Source: an uncultured Flavihumibacter sp.
GTDB lineage: Bacteria; Bacteroidota; Bacteroidia; Chitinophagales; Chitinophagaceae
DNA length: 64,000 bases
NCBI GenBank assembly: GCA_902168105.1
Contig: CABHOY010000033.1
Span: forward strand, 1-64,000
Direction: 5' to 3'
Shown here: positions 33,963 through 43,754 of the stretch, in pieces
Layout of the letters: every line of letters starts with the position of its first letter
How positions within the stretch are numbered: position 1 is the first letter of the stretch
Program-made: the position numbers and the translations under genes
The notes under the pieces: generated by a model
Databases searched by the model: none
Told to the model about the DNA's origin: nothing
Seen by the model: only the letters and a program-made list of their open reading frames with translations

Positions 33963-35690
33963 TTAAAAACTATAATTATATCCCACAGTCGCGGTTACGT
34001 TACTCGCCGTACCCCTAGGCGTCCATCGTGTCTGATGCACTGCATTCATGTTCAGATTATGTTTCTTCATGAACATGTACGCCGCATTCATACGCAAATT
34101 CAGCACCTGCCCCTGTTGTTGTCCATTATTCGCGCTGCTGTTATAAGAGCTGGTAAAACCTGCCGTCACCTTCTTATCAAATAAGCGGGCGTTCAGGCCA
34201 AAAGTAGGGCCTAGCGTGAGAAAATCATCCCTTCCAATAGTATTATAACTCATGTTAAAAGCCCCGGTAATGCTGATCTGTTTAGGTATCAGTAATAAAG
34301 TATATGCGGTACTTGAGTTATAGAACCGTGAACCATTGCCTTTCCATAGTACGTTGTTCTGAATATCCGCCGCATCCTGTACGCTCAGGTTCAGATTGAT
34401 GTTATGGCTCTTCGTCTTATTGGCCTTTAACATATATGTGAGCGTCAACCCAGCACTCTGCGATATCTGTTTAAAGTTCAGCGTATCCATATTCTCATAA
34501 GGATTCGTCTGATTGATATAATCAAACTGCGGCTTTATATGCGTATAGGTTTGGAAGTTAGAATACGTGAAGTTGGCGTTCCATTTATCATTTGGCATAT
34601 AATTGGCGTTTACAGCGCTAACCATGCGGAAGGTGGAACCTGCTTTACTATGATTCAGATCGTCACGCTGATAGCCTACGTTGCCCGATATTGTAGCCTT
34701 ATCATGGAACAGTGGTTGCGACAGGTTGACGGTAATGTTCTCCAGGTCATTGTTCATATAGTAAGCGCCCAGCGTTTGATAACCGGGATCTATACGCTCA
34801 TAGCCGAGACCGATCACGCTCTTATGGAATGCGTAATTCATCCCTGCTCTGATAGCTTTAAAGAACTGCGTATTCTTGATATCGTACATAAATACACTCC
34901 CCAGCAAGTTGCCGACGTCCGTTTTAATAGCGCCTGCATTATCCCGTTTATCCAGCTTCATTGCGCTGTTGGCGTATTCCATAGTAAGTTCCAGCCCTTT
35001 TGCCGGACGCACCATACCCGTAACGCTTACAGAAAGGTTTTCTTTAGGATAGATGCGCAGCGTATCCGGGATGTATTGCATAGGATCTTTGGTATCCTTT
35101 GCCTGGAAGAAATTGAGGGACAGCGCATAGTTCGGCTGATTTAAAGAAAGCTTCGCACCATAGCCCATACGTTTGTATGTGGGCAGGATACTGCGCACCG
35201 TACTGTCATAATCTACCGCACGTAGAAGTCTGCCGTACATCACGCTGATGCTCCAGCTCTGTTCTGGTGCTATGTCCAGCCCTACGCCCGTGAACTGATG
35301 GCCGTTTAAGGTATATGGAGAGAACGACATCGCAACATCCCCTATATGAGCAGTCACACCCTTATAAGTGGGATGCAGGCTTAAACGGTTCGGCATGGTA
35401 GGATAGGAGTAACCTCCACCGGCATTGGTCAGGTTAAATGAAAAAGGAAGGCTGATCCTGCCGAATAGATTCGTATTCACGTTCCCGTTAAGAAACCAGC
35501 TGAATGGTTGCCTGCCGCCACCGCTACCACTGTTAAATACGGTACTGGCACTTACGCCACCATTCACTTTGATCGGTTTTCCCTTGCCGAACAGGTCCCG
35601 GAAATGTTCAAGGTCCACCTGCTGTGCGGATGACAGTAAAGGCAGTAGTAAAGCAGCGGTACACAGGTATAGGATTTTGGCTCTATTCAT
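33963..35690 (-). CDS. Outer-membrane beta-barrel protein, last gene of large surface operon
   Basis: A 575-aa exported protein with a signal peptide (ending L-S-S-A-Q). The mature sequence has many alternating strands with aromatic ends, Gly-rich turns and a terminal Phe (G-Y-N-Y-S-F), the signature of an outer-membrane barrel. The N-terminal part names no family. It overlaps the PKD lipoprotein gene by eight bases. It could be the membrane anchor or export partner of the surface proteins encoded upstream, as SprF/PorP proteins are for SprB adhesins, but I see no specific homology. Confidence 0.82.
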   Translation of the reverse strand: MNRAKILYLCTAALLLPLLSSAQQVDLEHFRDLFGKGKPIKVNGGVSASTVFNSGSGGGRQPFSWFLNGNVNTNLFGRISLPFSFNLTNAGGGYSYPTMPNRLSLHPTYKGVTAHIGDVAMSFSPYTLNGHQFTGVGLDIAPEQSWSISVMYGRLLRAVDYDSTVRSILPTYKRMGYGAKLSLNQPNYALSLNFFQAKDTKDPMQYIPDTLRIYPKENLSVSVTGMVRPAKGLELTMEYANSAMKLDKRDNAGAIKTDVGNLLGSVFMYDIKNTQFFKAIRAGMNYAFHKSVIGLGYERIDPGYQTLGAYYMNNDLENITVNLSQPLFHDKATISGNVGYQRDDLNHSKAGSTFRMVSAVNANYMPNDKWNANFTYSNFQTYTHIKPQFDYINQTNPYENMDTLNFKQISQSAGLTLTYMLKANKTKSHNINLNLSVQDAADIQNNVLWKGNGSRFYNSSTAYTLLLIPKQISITGAFNMSYNTIGRDDFLTLGPTFGLNARLFDKKVTAGFTSSYNSSANNGQQQGQVLNLRMNAAYMFMKKHNLNMNAVHQTRWTPRGTASNVTATVGYNYSF

Positions 35691-37026
35691 ATTTCTGTAC
35701 TTTAATATCCACCATGATATAAGCTGTGTTGCCTTCCAGCACGTAGTCCTTTATCTTAATGGCGCCTTTACGGCCATCTGCCGTTTGGAATAATATAATG
35801 CGGGGTAATACTGTCTGATCAAACTGGAGGCCGCCAGTAGCGCCAGCAGGCAGTTGTAGCGCCTGTAAAGGAGCATCGTTCTGCATATTGTCGAAGTCAC
35901 TTACGCTGAGTGATACGCCGCAAAAGCATTGTTCCTGCTTATTGATAAAACGCGTCACTGTAGCTCCCGGAATAGCAGGGAAAGTATAACTGGCAGAAGA
36001 ATCCGGCGATACGAATTTGTTATAGGTAAACGTGCGGCTCAGCCCAAAGAATACCAGGTCTATCTCCTTACCCTCTTTTGTGAGATCATCATTTTTACGG
36101 TATACCTTCCGCAGACGGGTGGAATAGAAACAACCAATATCTGCGTGAGCAGTACTGATACCCAGTTTAACATCAGTGATCGTGCGCAGGTGCGAGTTGG
36201 CTTTTACTGTAATAGTCTTATTCACCGATTGCGTTCCCTTGCCATTCGTATTGGTCAGCGTAACGGTATAGGTTCCCGGATTGGCAAAATAAATGGTATT
36301 GGCAGATGATGTATCGCTGTTCAGTACTCCACCTGTTGATTGCCACTGCTGCGTAAGATAACTGATGCTTTTGCCTCCCAGTACTGCTGTTAGCGGTGCT
36401 TCATAATCATCGTCAAAAGGACCGGGATTTAAGGTGAAATCAGTAAGTAATGCAGGCTTTACGTTGATGGTTTTAGTTGCCGTGAATGTTTGTCCGCCAT
36501 TGCTCACGCGCAGCGTAATAGTATGCGGTCCTGGTTTGGTAAAGGTAACCATCGGCGGAACAGCTGTATTCGCACTGGCCGGTTCTCCGTCCTGGAAGGT
36601 CCAGTTATAACTGCTGGCGCCTTCAGTACGATTAGTGAGCTTTACTGCTACCGGCGAAAAATCATTCACCTGTATTTCCGTATCAAAAGCTACCTGCACG
36701 GCACTGTCCAGTTCCAGCACGATCGTCTTGCTGCTGCGCATGTCGTCGTTCCAGGCTTCCAGCGTGATCTTATGCGGACCAGCTTTCGAAAAGCTGATAC
36801 CTCCCGGGTTCTCATAGTCGGAGGTAGCAGGTTCGCCGCCTTCAAAGGTCCACTTAAAGCCGGTAGCGCCTGTAGTGCGATTGGCCATGTTTGCAGTGAT
36901 CGGTACAGTATGCGAGCTGTCTGCCAGCACGTAGACGAAATCGACGCTTACTGGCCGGTTCACCTCTTTGTAACAGGCGGCCAGCAGCAGCAGGGTAAAT
37001 AAGGTATAGGGTATAAGTTTGGTCAT
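35683..37026 (-). CDS. PKD-domain lipoprotein
   Basis: A 447-aa protein. The signal sequence ends L-L-L-A-A-C-Y, a lipobox. Three PKD/Ig-like domains follow at about 25-110, 110-195 and 195-275; the hallmark F-K-W-T-F-E-G-G and Y-N-W-T-F-Q-D-G-E-P-A plus G-P-H-T-I-T-L are visible. The last 170 residues are a separate strand-rich domain. It probably bridges outer-membrane components and the extracellular parts of the complex. It lies 17 bases below the propeller gene and overlaps the barrel gene. Confidence 0.85.
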   Translation of the reverse strand: MTKLIPYTLFTLLLLAACYKEVNRPVSVDFVYVLADSSHTVPITANMANRTTGATGFKWTFEGGEPATSDYENPGGISFSKAGPHKITLEAWNDDMRSSKTIVLELDSAVQVAFDTEIQVNDFSPVAVKLTNRTEGASSYNWTFQDGEPASANTAVPPMVTFTKPGPHTITLRVSNGGQTFTATKTINVKPALLTDFTLNPGPFDDDYEAPLTAVLGGKSISYLTQQWQSTGGVLNSDTSSANTIYFANPGTYTVTLTNTNGKGTQSVNKTITVKANSHLRTITDVKLGISTAHADIGCFYSTRLRKVYRKNDDLTKEGKEIDLVFFGLSRTFTYNKFVSPDSSASYTFPAIPGATVTRFINKQEQCFCGVSLSVSDFDNMQNDAPLQALQLPAGATGGLQFDQTVLPRIILFQTADGRKGAIKIKDYVLEGNTAYIMVDIKVQKYE

Positions 37027-37043
37027 AGGTTATAAACGTAATA

Positions 37044-38039
37044 TCAGCTTCGTTTAAAAATATGCAGCATCTCCAGTTGATCGGTAATAAATAGATTGTC
37101 GTCAGTTACTGTTATGCCTGTCAGCCAGTCTGCTGTTGTGTCCACTTTATGTGACCATTCAATCTTGCCTGTTTCAATATTCAGCATATGCACAGATTTA
37201 TTGTAAGTAGCAGCTATGTATACATAAGCGCCTTGTCCCGCAAGGATATAATAATCTCCGATCCTGGAAGAAACAGCGGTGAACTCCGCCGTAAGATCAA
37301 GATCAGTCAGGACATCGCCGGTTTTACTGTCTATGATCAGGAGCCTGCCCTCGAGGTCAGGTTTCCTGGTATAGTAGCATACGACTATGTTCCCGTCAAT
37401 GAAGTTCATCTCGGATATATAGTCCCTGTATTGCCACACAATAGTGCCGGTAGCTGGGTCAAGGGCGGTCAGATAGTTAGCGTTATCCTTAAATGGCGCC
37501 AATAGGATCACCAGGTCATTTTTTATTGCGAAGTATTTATCTCGTAAGAAGATCCGCTGTACCAGTTCGTCGTCGTTTTCCAACTGCCATACCAGTGTGC
37601 CGTCCTTCAGTGAAAAGCAGCTCACATGCGGATACAGTTGGTATTGGTTCCCCCTCCAAACTCCCTGGGGAGCTCTTTTTATTTCAGCGCTGCCCGTTGC
37701 ATGAAAATGTTCGTCAAATTCATACAGGTACTCTTCGGACGGGAGGTAACGTAGCTTATTGTCTGCCTGGTAGAGGTATAGGTAAAACCTGCCCTCAATG
37801 ATGCGGGCAGGTTTTGACGTATCGTCTAAACACAGGTAGTATACGTCGCTGTCATTCTCCTGCTGAAACAGCAGGTGGTCATTGATAATGCAGGCATAAT
37901 CGGGCGAAATATCAGTAAGCCTTACCGGGGCATTTTCGTCGTAGACGGTAATACCCCCTTGCCTGGAACAAACGATCAGATTGTTCCCATACTTCAATAC
38001 GGACTTTATGCCTTTTAGTATGTTGCCTGGTATAAACAT
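37044..38039 (-). CDS. Cytoplasmic beta-propeller-like protein; candidate immunity protein
   Basis: A 331-aa protein with PQQ/WD-like repeats (L-T-A-L-D-P-A-T-G-T-I-V-W-Q-Y, L-L-I-I-D-S-K-T-G-D-V-L, M-L-N-I-E-T-G-K-I-E-W). The N-terminus M-F-I-P-G-N-I-L-K-G-I-K-S has no hydrophobic signal, which makes it the only protein of the nine-gene operon expected to stay in the cytoplasm. Its ATG overlaps the stop of the nuclease-like gene (TAATG), so production is coupled. A cytoplasmic product coupled to an exported nuclease is the standard arrangement of an immunity protein. This role is inferred; no immunity family was recognised. Confidence 0.75.
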   Translation of the reverse strand: MFIPGNILKGIKSVLKYGNNLIVCSRQGGITVYDENAPVRLTDISPDYACIINDHLLFQQENDSDVYYLCLDDTSKPARIIEGRFYLYLYQADNKLRYLPSEEYLYEFDEHFHATGSAEIKRAPQGVWRGNQYQLYPHVSCFSLKDGTLVWQLENDDELVQRIFLRDKYFAIKNDLVILLAPFKDNANYLTALDPATGTIVWQYRDYISEMNFIDGNIVVCYYTRKPDLEGRLLIIDSKTGDVLTDLDLTAEFTAVSSRIGDYYILAGQGAYVYIAATYNKSVHMLNIETGKIEWSHKVDTTADWLTGITVTDDNLFITDQLEMLHIFKRS

Positions 38040-41000
38040 TATTTTACAACTTTAAAGATTTCATCGAGCCATGTATTATCAGTTCCTGAAATGAACGCTT
38101 TTAATTCAGCATGCGTTTGGATCGGACGGGGATAGTGAACTTTCGCGGCCAGTTCGTTGAACAAAGATCGTATTGTAATGTTATCGAGCTGACTGAGATT
38201 TTTCTCCATCATTAACTCCTGCTGTATTCTTTTGCGTACAGCCTCGTTGTCAGTTTTATTTCCGTCAAATATCCATATTAATTGATAGATACTTACCAGG
38301 TTAGGTCTTGACAGGTCCTTTATGATCTGTTCTGCAAAATTACTACTTGACAGGCTGGTAGTTTGGTAGCTTTTGAACTCGTAATATCGTGGGAGCCCAT
38401 CTCTCACCAGTTCGAGGTCAGTGATCCGGTTAGTCATATCATCATACACAACCACCGATTCGAATCTTATGTTCGATGCGCTTCTGAATTCTGTTTCATG
38501 CTGCTGCATATATTTCAGCACCCAGTTTGCTCCTACAACGGAGTAATTCGGATTGGTGTTCTGAAGGTTCGATTTCATCCCATCAAAATCCGCTACGTCA
38601 TAATGCCTCTTTGCAAATTCATTCAGGTTAACGAATACTTCGTCGTCTACGGTACCTGTCTGTGTTTTTTGTTCCGCACAAGCCGTTGTTATAGCCCCAT
38701 AGTCGGGATAAGTCATACTATATGGAGCACGCACAAGGATATCGTTTTCAATTGCATTTTTCAGGCTTGTCAGATGTGGCAGGCTTACACGTAAACACTT
38801 GCGCCCTGCTCCGCGGTATATATGCCAGGCATTGATCGTTCCTACTGTTAGTGAAGGAAGATTCTGCGCCAGGAAGCCATTTACCAAAGTATAGCAGTTG
38901 GCGCCGGCCGGCGTATTGTTGACTACATCACCGAGGAAGGTGTCCAGTTCATCTACAGGCATGCCTTCCAGTTTCTTCGCTACAGAATTGAGGAAGGCCT
39001 TGTTTACCCTCGTACATAATTTATGAAGGGCGTCTATGCGCTCTTTGCACGTGGCCGTTTGTTCAAGCTTACACAATAATGGCTCGTCGCCACATATTTC
39101 GCACGGACCCTGATTTTGAGCCGGGGTACCCGTCTGTGGATTTGGTTGCGTTCCTGTCTGTGTACCGGTGCCGGCGTCGCTGATCAGCGGAATTTGGGCC
39201 GACATGGCATTTTCTTCCAGTAACCCTTCCTGTATTCCTTTTATCAGCGTAGTAACAGCTGCATAGTTGAGTTTAGGATCGTGCGCGGGCGGATGCGCTA
39301 ACACCTCTTTCCAGTACACAACCAGATCATTCAGCGCTTCTAATGTTTCAATCTGTGTCTGGCCCTTCTCTATCTGTTCCTTTATGTCCTTTAGGCGCTT
39401 TAGGCCCTTCTTGCCATTTTTGTCTTTCTCGTCTTCCTCGCCTTCCTCGTCCCCCTTTAGCATATCTGCTACATCATTCGGAGTTGATACGTTGTCACTG
39501 ATCACCTCAAGTATCTCCAGCGCTTTTTCTCCGTTCGGGGAACTTTCGAGCCATCTTTTAAATTCAGGATCACTGGTCGCCGTGTTAGCAATGGTAACTG
39601 CATTGGTTATTCCAGCCCATAGTTTCTTAAGCTTTGAACCTTTTAACGCTACCCAGCCTTCTCCAAATATCAGCTTAATGACGTCAAGCACTAACTTCGC
39701 ACGTTCAAGATTATCCTTTATGCCCTGCTCCGTGTTCTTTTCAATGTTCCAATAAAGCATCAGCGCCGGAACATACAGCGTTTTTCCCTCACAATTTTGC
39801 TCTTCGCCATCAACCATGAAATTGAAAGGCATGTTGTGCGTTGGTTTAACACTTATCCAGGCAAACGGATCGACAGTGAAATTCCGGTCTCCATATTGAG
39901 CGCTACCGTAAGAATCAAAGTATTGGTAGCTGCAGCTACCACGATATCTCCTGAACTCAAAAGCAATCTGGTTCCCATCGGTGAAGTGTGCCAGTACTTC
40001 GTTGGATAATTTGTTGTATTCCGCCTGCGGATCATACCTTAACGTCTTACAGAGGCTTTTATCGGCCATTTCCACGGCGAGCTCGTTCTGGTAGGCATTA
40101 TAGGCAAATTGACATAGCGCTTTAACCAGTAAGGTATAGTTGTTTTCTCCTTCTGTTGACTCGTCAAACAATTCATGCTTGTCATCTGTCTTGACAATCA
40201 TTTTGCGCAGTAAGTCCCTGTTTCCATTGAGGTAGTCCAGGAGCGGTCGCTGTTGGTCAGACGGTGTGCTTCTTACAATATCAACGAACAGCTGTTCACA
40301 ACGGTTGGATGTGAAAGGTATTACCTGGTTGTCGCCGCAAATGGTTTTTTTGGATAGTTTCTCCAGCAGGCATTTGCGGGTCTCCAGTGTGAGGTCTTTC
40401 AGTGATTCCGATACGTCTGTTTTAGTGGCCTCCGGCAGTGGAGTATTGTATAGATCTTCCAATCTGTTAACGAGGCCCGCGTCGTGTTCACAATCAACAT
40501 TTGCCAGACCGCCGCCGGATTTTTGACCAAAAAAGTTGTATACATTCCTGATGAGCTGCGATAAGTAGTCATTCCGTGTAGTGATATCCGTGCCGCTATC
40601 GCTGGGCAGACCTTGCTGGTGCCCCTTGTTATAATTCTGAAGTTCCGCTATAAGGGCGGGTTCTATGGAAGTGCTATGGAAGATGCCATTTATGATAAAT
40701 GTATTATGTACTTCCGGCGTCTTCCCGATGATCAGCCCGGCTTCGCTTCCCTCCATGCCGGCACGGAACTCTGTATGAATGCCTGAATAATTGGTATACA
40801 GGTTAAACAGATAGCAGACAATATATTTATCCTTGTCGAGAGAGTTTTTCAGTACACTGTTCTTCTGGTCGCTCTTCACTTTTGACATAATGGCCCGTAT
40901 GATCGATTCCTCTTTCCAGGAATAGTTCGTGCCGGGATTGGTCCTTACATGCTCATAGTAATTAACGGGCCGCATTTTATTCCAATCGTATTGAGGGTCT

Positions 41001-41467
41001 TTACGCTCTATATCCTTGTAATTGTAAATGCCGGAAATAACAAAGTATATCTTGTAATCCTTATAAGGAGTATTATCCAGGTAAGTTTTTCTAAGCTCGC
41101 TGATCCATACGTTTAGTTCGTTAATATGACCAGGGAGGTCGTCCACTCCAATAAATTTCAGGGTGGGGTTTTGCTTGATCCATAACTCCCTGGCAGCGGA
41201 ACTGGTAAAACTTGTGAATACCGAATAAGGCTGGTCCGCCATGGCAGAAACCACATAGCTGGCTTCCGCCTCCTTTCCCGCTTTAATAAGACGTTCATTC
41301 TCACGGATGCGCGCCTCCAGGTTTTTCCGGATAATAGCGGCCTGCGCATCCACCAGGCTATCTTCTGGCGTGATTGCCCGGGCAATATTAATAGTGCCGG
41401 TCAGCGCCAGAAAAAGGATCATTATTTTCAGATATACCTGTCTCATGTCTAATTTGTTATTCTGCAT
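38039..41467 (-). CDS. Large exported protein with C-terminal PD-(D/E)XK-like nuclease signature
   Basis: An 1142-aa protein. A signal peptide lies in residues 8-30 (ending N-I-A-R-A); ATG 41446 may be the true start. Residues 30-750 are unrecognised, with an acidic/Lys-rich helical stretch (E-E-G-E-E-D-E-K-D-K) near 680. A Thr/Gln/Pro-rich linker (about 760-785: G-T-G-T-Q-T-G-T-Q-P-N-P) is followed by a Cys cluster (C-E-I-C-G-D-E-P-L-L-C, about 787-797) and a 340-residue C-terminal region. There, Asp1017, Glu1030 and Lys1032 occur as I-T-D-L-E-L-V then Y-Y-E-F-K-S-Y, the catalytic pattern of PD-(D/E)XK nucleases used as polymorphic toxins. The next gene starts on its stop codon. A contact or surface-delivered nuclease toxin is my inference. 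Confidence 0.78.
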   Translation of the reverse strand: MQNNKLDMRQVYLKIMILFLALTGTINIARAITPEDSLVDAQAAIIRKNLEARIRENERLIKAGKEAEASYVVSAMADQPYSVFTSFTSSAARELWIKQNPTLKFIGVDDLPGHINELNVWISELRKTYLDNTPYKDYKIYFVISGIYNYKDIERKDPQYDWNKMRPVNYYEHVRTNPGTNYSWKEESIIRAIMSKVKSDQKNSVLKNSLDKDKYIVCYLFNLYTNYSGIHTEFRAGMEGSEAGLIIGKTPEVHNTFIINGIFHSTSIEPALIAELQNYNKGHQQGLPSDSGTDITTRNDYLSQLIRNVYNFFGQKSGGGLANVDCEHDAGLVNRLEDLYNTPLPEATKTDVSESLKDLTLETRKCLLEKLSKKTICGDNQVIPFTSNRCEQLFVDIVRSTPSDQQRPLLDYLNGNRDLLRKMIVKTDDKHELFDESTEGENNYTLLVKALCQFAYNAYQNELAVEMADKSLCKTLRYDPQAEYNKLSNEVLAHFTDGNQIAFEFRRYRGSCSYQYFDSYGSAQYGDRNFTVDPFAWISVKPTHNMPFNFMVDGEEQNCEGKTLYVPALMLYWNIEKNTEQGIKDNLERAKLVLDVIKLIFGEGWVALKGSKLKKLWAGITNAVTIANTATSDPEFKRWLESSPNGEKALEILEVISDNVSTPNDVADMLKGDEEGEEDEKDKNGKKGLKRLKDIKEQIEKGQTQIETLEALNDLVVYWKEVLAHPPAHDPKLNYAAVTTLIKGIQEGLLEENAMSAQIPLISDAGTGTQTGTQPNPQTGTPAQNQGPCEICGDEPLLCKLEQTATCKERIDALHKLCTRVNKAFLNSVAKKLEGMPVDELDTFLGDVVNNTPAGANCYTLVNGFLAQNLPSLTVGTINAWHIYRGAGRKCLRVSLPHLTSLKNAIENDILVRAPYSMTYPDYGAITTACAEQKTQTGTVDDEVFVNLNEFAKRHYDVADFDGMKSNLQNTNPNYSVVGANWVLKYMQQHETEFRSASNIRFESVVVYDDMTNRITDLELVRDGLPRYYEFKSYQTTSLSSSNFAEQIIKDLSRPNLVSIYQLIWIFDGNKTDNEAVRKRIQQELMMEKNLSQLDNITIRSLFNELAAKVHYPRPIQTHAELKAFISGTDNTWLDEIFKVVK

Positions 41468-43736
41468 TTATAATGACAATAATTTGCTTCAGTATTGATT
41501 CCTTGGCAATAAGGATCAACTCCTTATCAGTTTTTCCCTGTTGCTTGTTCTCCATGATCACCTTCAGAATACTGCTGCCATTCAAAGCTTTGTCCGTTGT
41601 AAATAATTGTGAAATGGATGTTGGCTCATTATAAAATTGCTGGATCGCCTGAAGGATCCTGGATGCTTTTACAGTGGCTGAAGCAATAGCATAATCGCCC
41701 GAGGTGGCATTGAACTGTTTCATCTCGTCCGATATTTCGTTTTCCGTTACCTCGATCACTCCGACAACATCTACTACCACGTTGGCGTCTATTTCCGTTG
41801 TTTCAGACAAACCTTGTTTGTCAAACATTGCCTGTTTCAGAGCTGCCAGTTTTTCATCCAGTTTACTGGTTTGCTCCCAGGTTTCACTTTCCTTCTTTAA
41901 TTCCTTGATAGCAGTTATCATCACATCTGCTACCGCCGCTACTAACTTGTCCTTCTCCTTATTCACGGCTTCCACTTCCTTCTTCGCATCATCAAACTTC
42001 TTCTCCGCATCCTTCACCTTCTGTTCCGCAGCCGCTTTCGCTTCCGGCGTCTTCGCGTCGGCTAACTCTTTCTTCGCTGCATCATACTCCGTTTTTGCCT
42101 GTACCAGGTTATTAGCCGCCTGGTTCATACGTGTTTTCAGTTCTTCCGGTAATTCTTCTTCCGCCGCTTTTTGGATAGCCTTCGCCATCTCCTGTATTTT
42201 CACATAATCCGCATCCAGGGTCAGATGTATCAGGTCGTTGATCACACTTGCCATGTCAGATAATACCTTCACTATAGTATCCACATTCGTTCCCTGTAGC
42301 TTCGTCGAATCGAACGTCGTCATCAGCATTCCCTTCATCAACTGTCGGTTGGTATTCACCTGTATATTGTCAAACTTCACCTTCACACGATTATACCCCA
42401 GGAACGGAATAGTGATATATCCGGTACCGGAATACGTACCGCTACCTTTTAAGGTTGTGAACCGCACAGGGAAGTCGCCCGCCATGATCTGGTCATCCGG
42501 CTTCAGTGTCTTTAAGACAGTATCATTGGCCAGTTTAATATCAGATAGGAGCCCACAGTTACCGCTGTCCACAGCATCCTTCGCAGGCATTTCAAACGCA
42601 TGCACATCTCCCAGCGTTTTGCTGTTCAGACTACAGGAGCCGCCTACACGATATTCATATTTGTGACCAGGTATAGCATCTTTGATGATTGCCTGTGGAT
42701 CGTTACTCTTTACGTTAAACCACTCTGCATTATCATTGCCCTGTTCACGATATTCTACGAGGTACTCAAACATTTTCGGTTGAGGCGCCCAGGTAATGGT
42801 CGCTTCGCCATTAGCAACAGTGGCAGCAACCTGTTGTGGCGGCTGACAGTCTTCCTGCAGATTGAAATAATAGATCTCACTATATCCGTTGTTGGTGAAG
42901 ATGTCAAAGATGTCCGCACCTTGTTTGGCGATAGCACGTATGCGCCAGCCATAACGTTTACCGGGTAACATAGGCGGTTGCGCCGGACCGTATAATAACG
43001 TAGTGGCGTTAGTGGTAGCCTGGTATAATGGTGGCATCGTACCGAAGGCGGCCTCCGGCAGAATATTGTTGTCCCATAACTCTACCAGCGTAAACTCATA
43101 TTCGGTGAGGAACGCGGCATTGGGGCTTCCCATATGCCGGGGCGTCCAGTTAAACACAATATTCAAAGGCTCACGGAAGGCCACAGCTTCTCCTTTGCGA
43201 GGAAGGTTCAGCAAAGGTGGTTCGCTGGTGCTGATCCACACGGGAGGAGCACAACTCTGTTTATCATTGCTGATCAGCTGTCCGCTGGTGGCTTCCACAA
43301 CATCCACGCAAAAAGTATAAAAACCATCCGGTAGCTTGCCGCCGTTTTGTTGCAGCTGCGTACGGGGTATGCCGGATACTTCCAGGTTGTCCAGGTTGAA
43401 ATACGACGCCAGGTCGTTCAGCGACAACTGTACTGGTAAACCGGCATCCAGCTGCACGAGTGGATAAGAGCCATAGTCACGGTTGCGCAGGGCTATCGTC
43501 GTGCCTTTGATGTTCAGCCGCAACCGCACGTTTAGCGTCGGCTTCCTTAGATCGGTGTTCAGCAGGGTCACGATCATCCTGGCCTGTGAACCGTTATACA
43601 GGTTGCTGAGCTGTGCGGATACCGGCTGCAGGGTCTGGACCTGCACTCTCACCGGATATTGCTGGGCGGCAAGCTTCTGGCATATTATGCATAATAATAT
43701 GCCCACGGCTATTTGTATACTGCGTATCGCTCTCAA
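41457..43736 (-). CDS. TANFOR-like, fibronectin type III and coiled-coil protein
   Basis: A 759-aa exported protein (signal peptide ending L-A-A-Q). Residues about 25-180 match the TANFOR-type domain of Bacteroidota surface proteins (Y-P-V-R-V-Q-V-Q-T-L-Q-P-V, L-S-N-L-Y-N-G-S, L-R-L-N-I-K-G). Residues 180-300 form another beta domain with two aromatic-rich blocks, and 300-380 an FN3 domain (A-T-I-T-W-A-P-Q-P). A long coiled coil with A-K-K-E-L-A-D-A-K-T repeats lies around 540-600. TANFOR domains are linked to surface export and anchoring. It overlaps the start of the nuclease-like gene by 11 bases and follows the SprB-repeat gene by 18 bases. Confidence 0.8.
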   Translation of the reverse strand: MRAIRSIQIAVGILLCIICQKLAAQQYPVRVQVQTLQPVSAQLSNLYNGSQARMIVTLLNTDLRKPTLNVRLRLNIKGTTIALRNRDYGSYPLVQLDAGLPVQLSLNDLASYFNLDNLEVSGIPRTQLQQNGGKLPDGFYTFCVDVVEATSGQLISNDKQSCAPPVWISTSEPPLLNLPRKGEAVAFREPLNIVFNWTPRHMGSPNAAFLTEYEFTLVELWDNNILPEAAFGTMPPLYQATTNATTLLYGPAQPPMLPGKRYGWRIRAIAKQGADIFDIFTNNGYSEIYYFNLQEDCQPPQQVAATVANGEATITWAPQPKMFEYLVEYREQGNDNAEWFNVKSNDPQAIIKDAIPGHKYEYRVGGSCSLNSKTLGDVHAFEMPAKDAVDSGNCGLLSDIKLANDTVLKTLKPDDQIMAGDFPVRFTTLKGSGTYSGTGYITIPFLGYNRVKVKFDNIQVNTNRQLMKGMLMTTFDSTKLQGTNVDTIVKVLSDMASVINDLIHLTLDADYVKIQEMAKAIQKAAEEELPEELKTRMNQAANNLVQAKTEYDAAKKELADAKTPEAKAAAEQKVKDAEKKFDDAKKEVEAVNKEKDKLVAAVADVMITAIKELKKESETWEQTSKLDEKLAALKQAMFDKQGLSETTEIDANVVVDVVGVIEVTENEISDEMKQFNATSGDYAIASATVKASRILQAIQQFYNEPTSISQLFTTDKALNGSSILKVIMENKQQGKTDKELILIAKESILKQIIVIINAE

Positions 43737-43754
43737 CGGTATCTTCTTTAATGA

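Noticed and set aside
41704-42207. Long Ser/Thr/Phe-rich plus-strand frame opposite the TANFOR-like gene
   Set aside because: It is the antisense shadow of the coiled-coil region; Ala/Lys codons read backwards give Ser/Phe runs.
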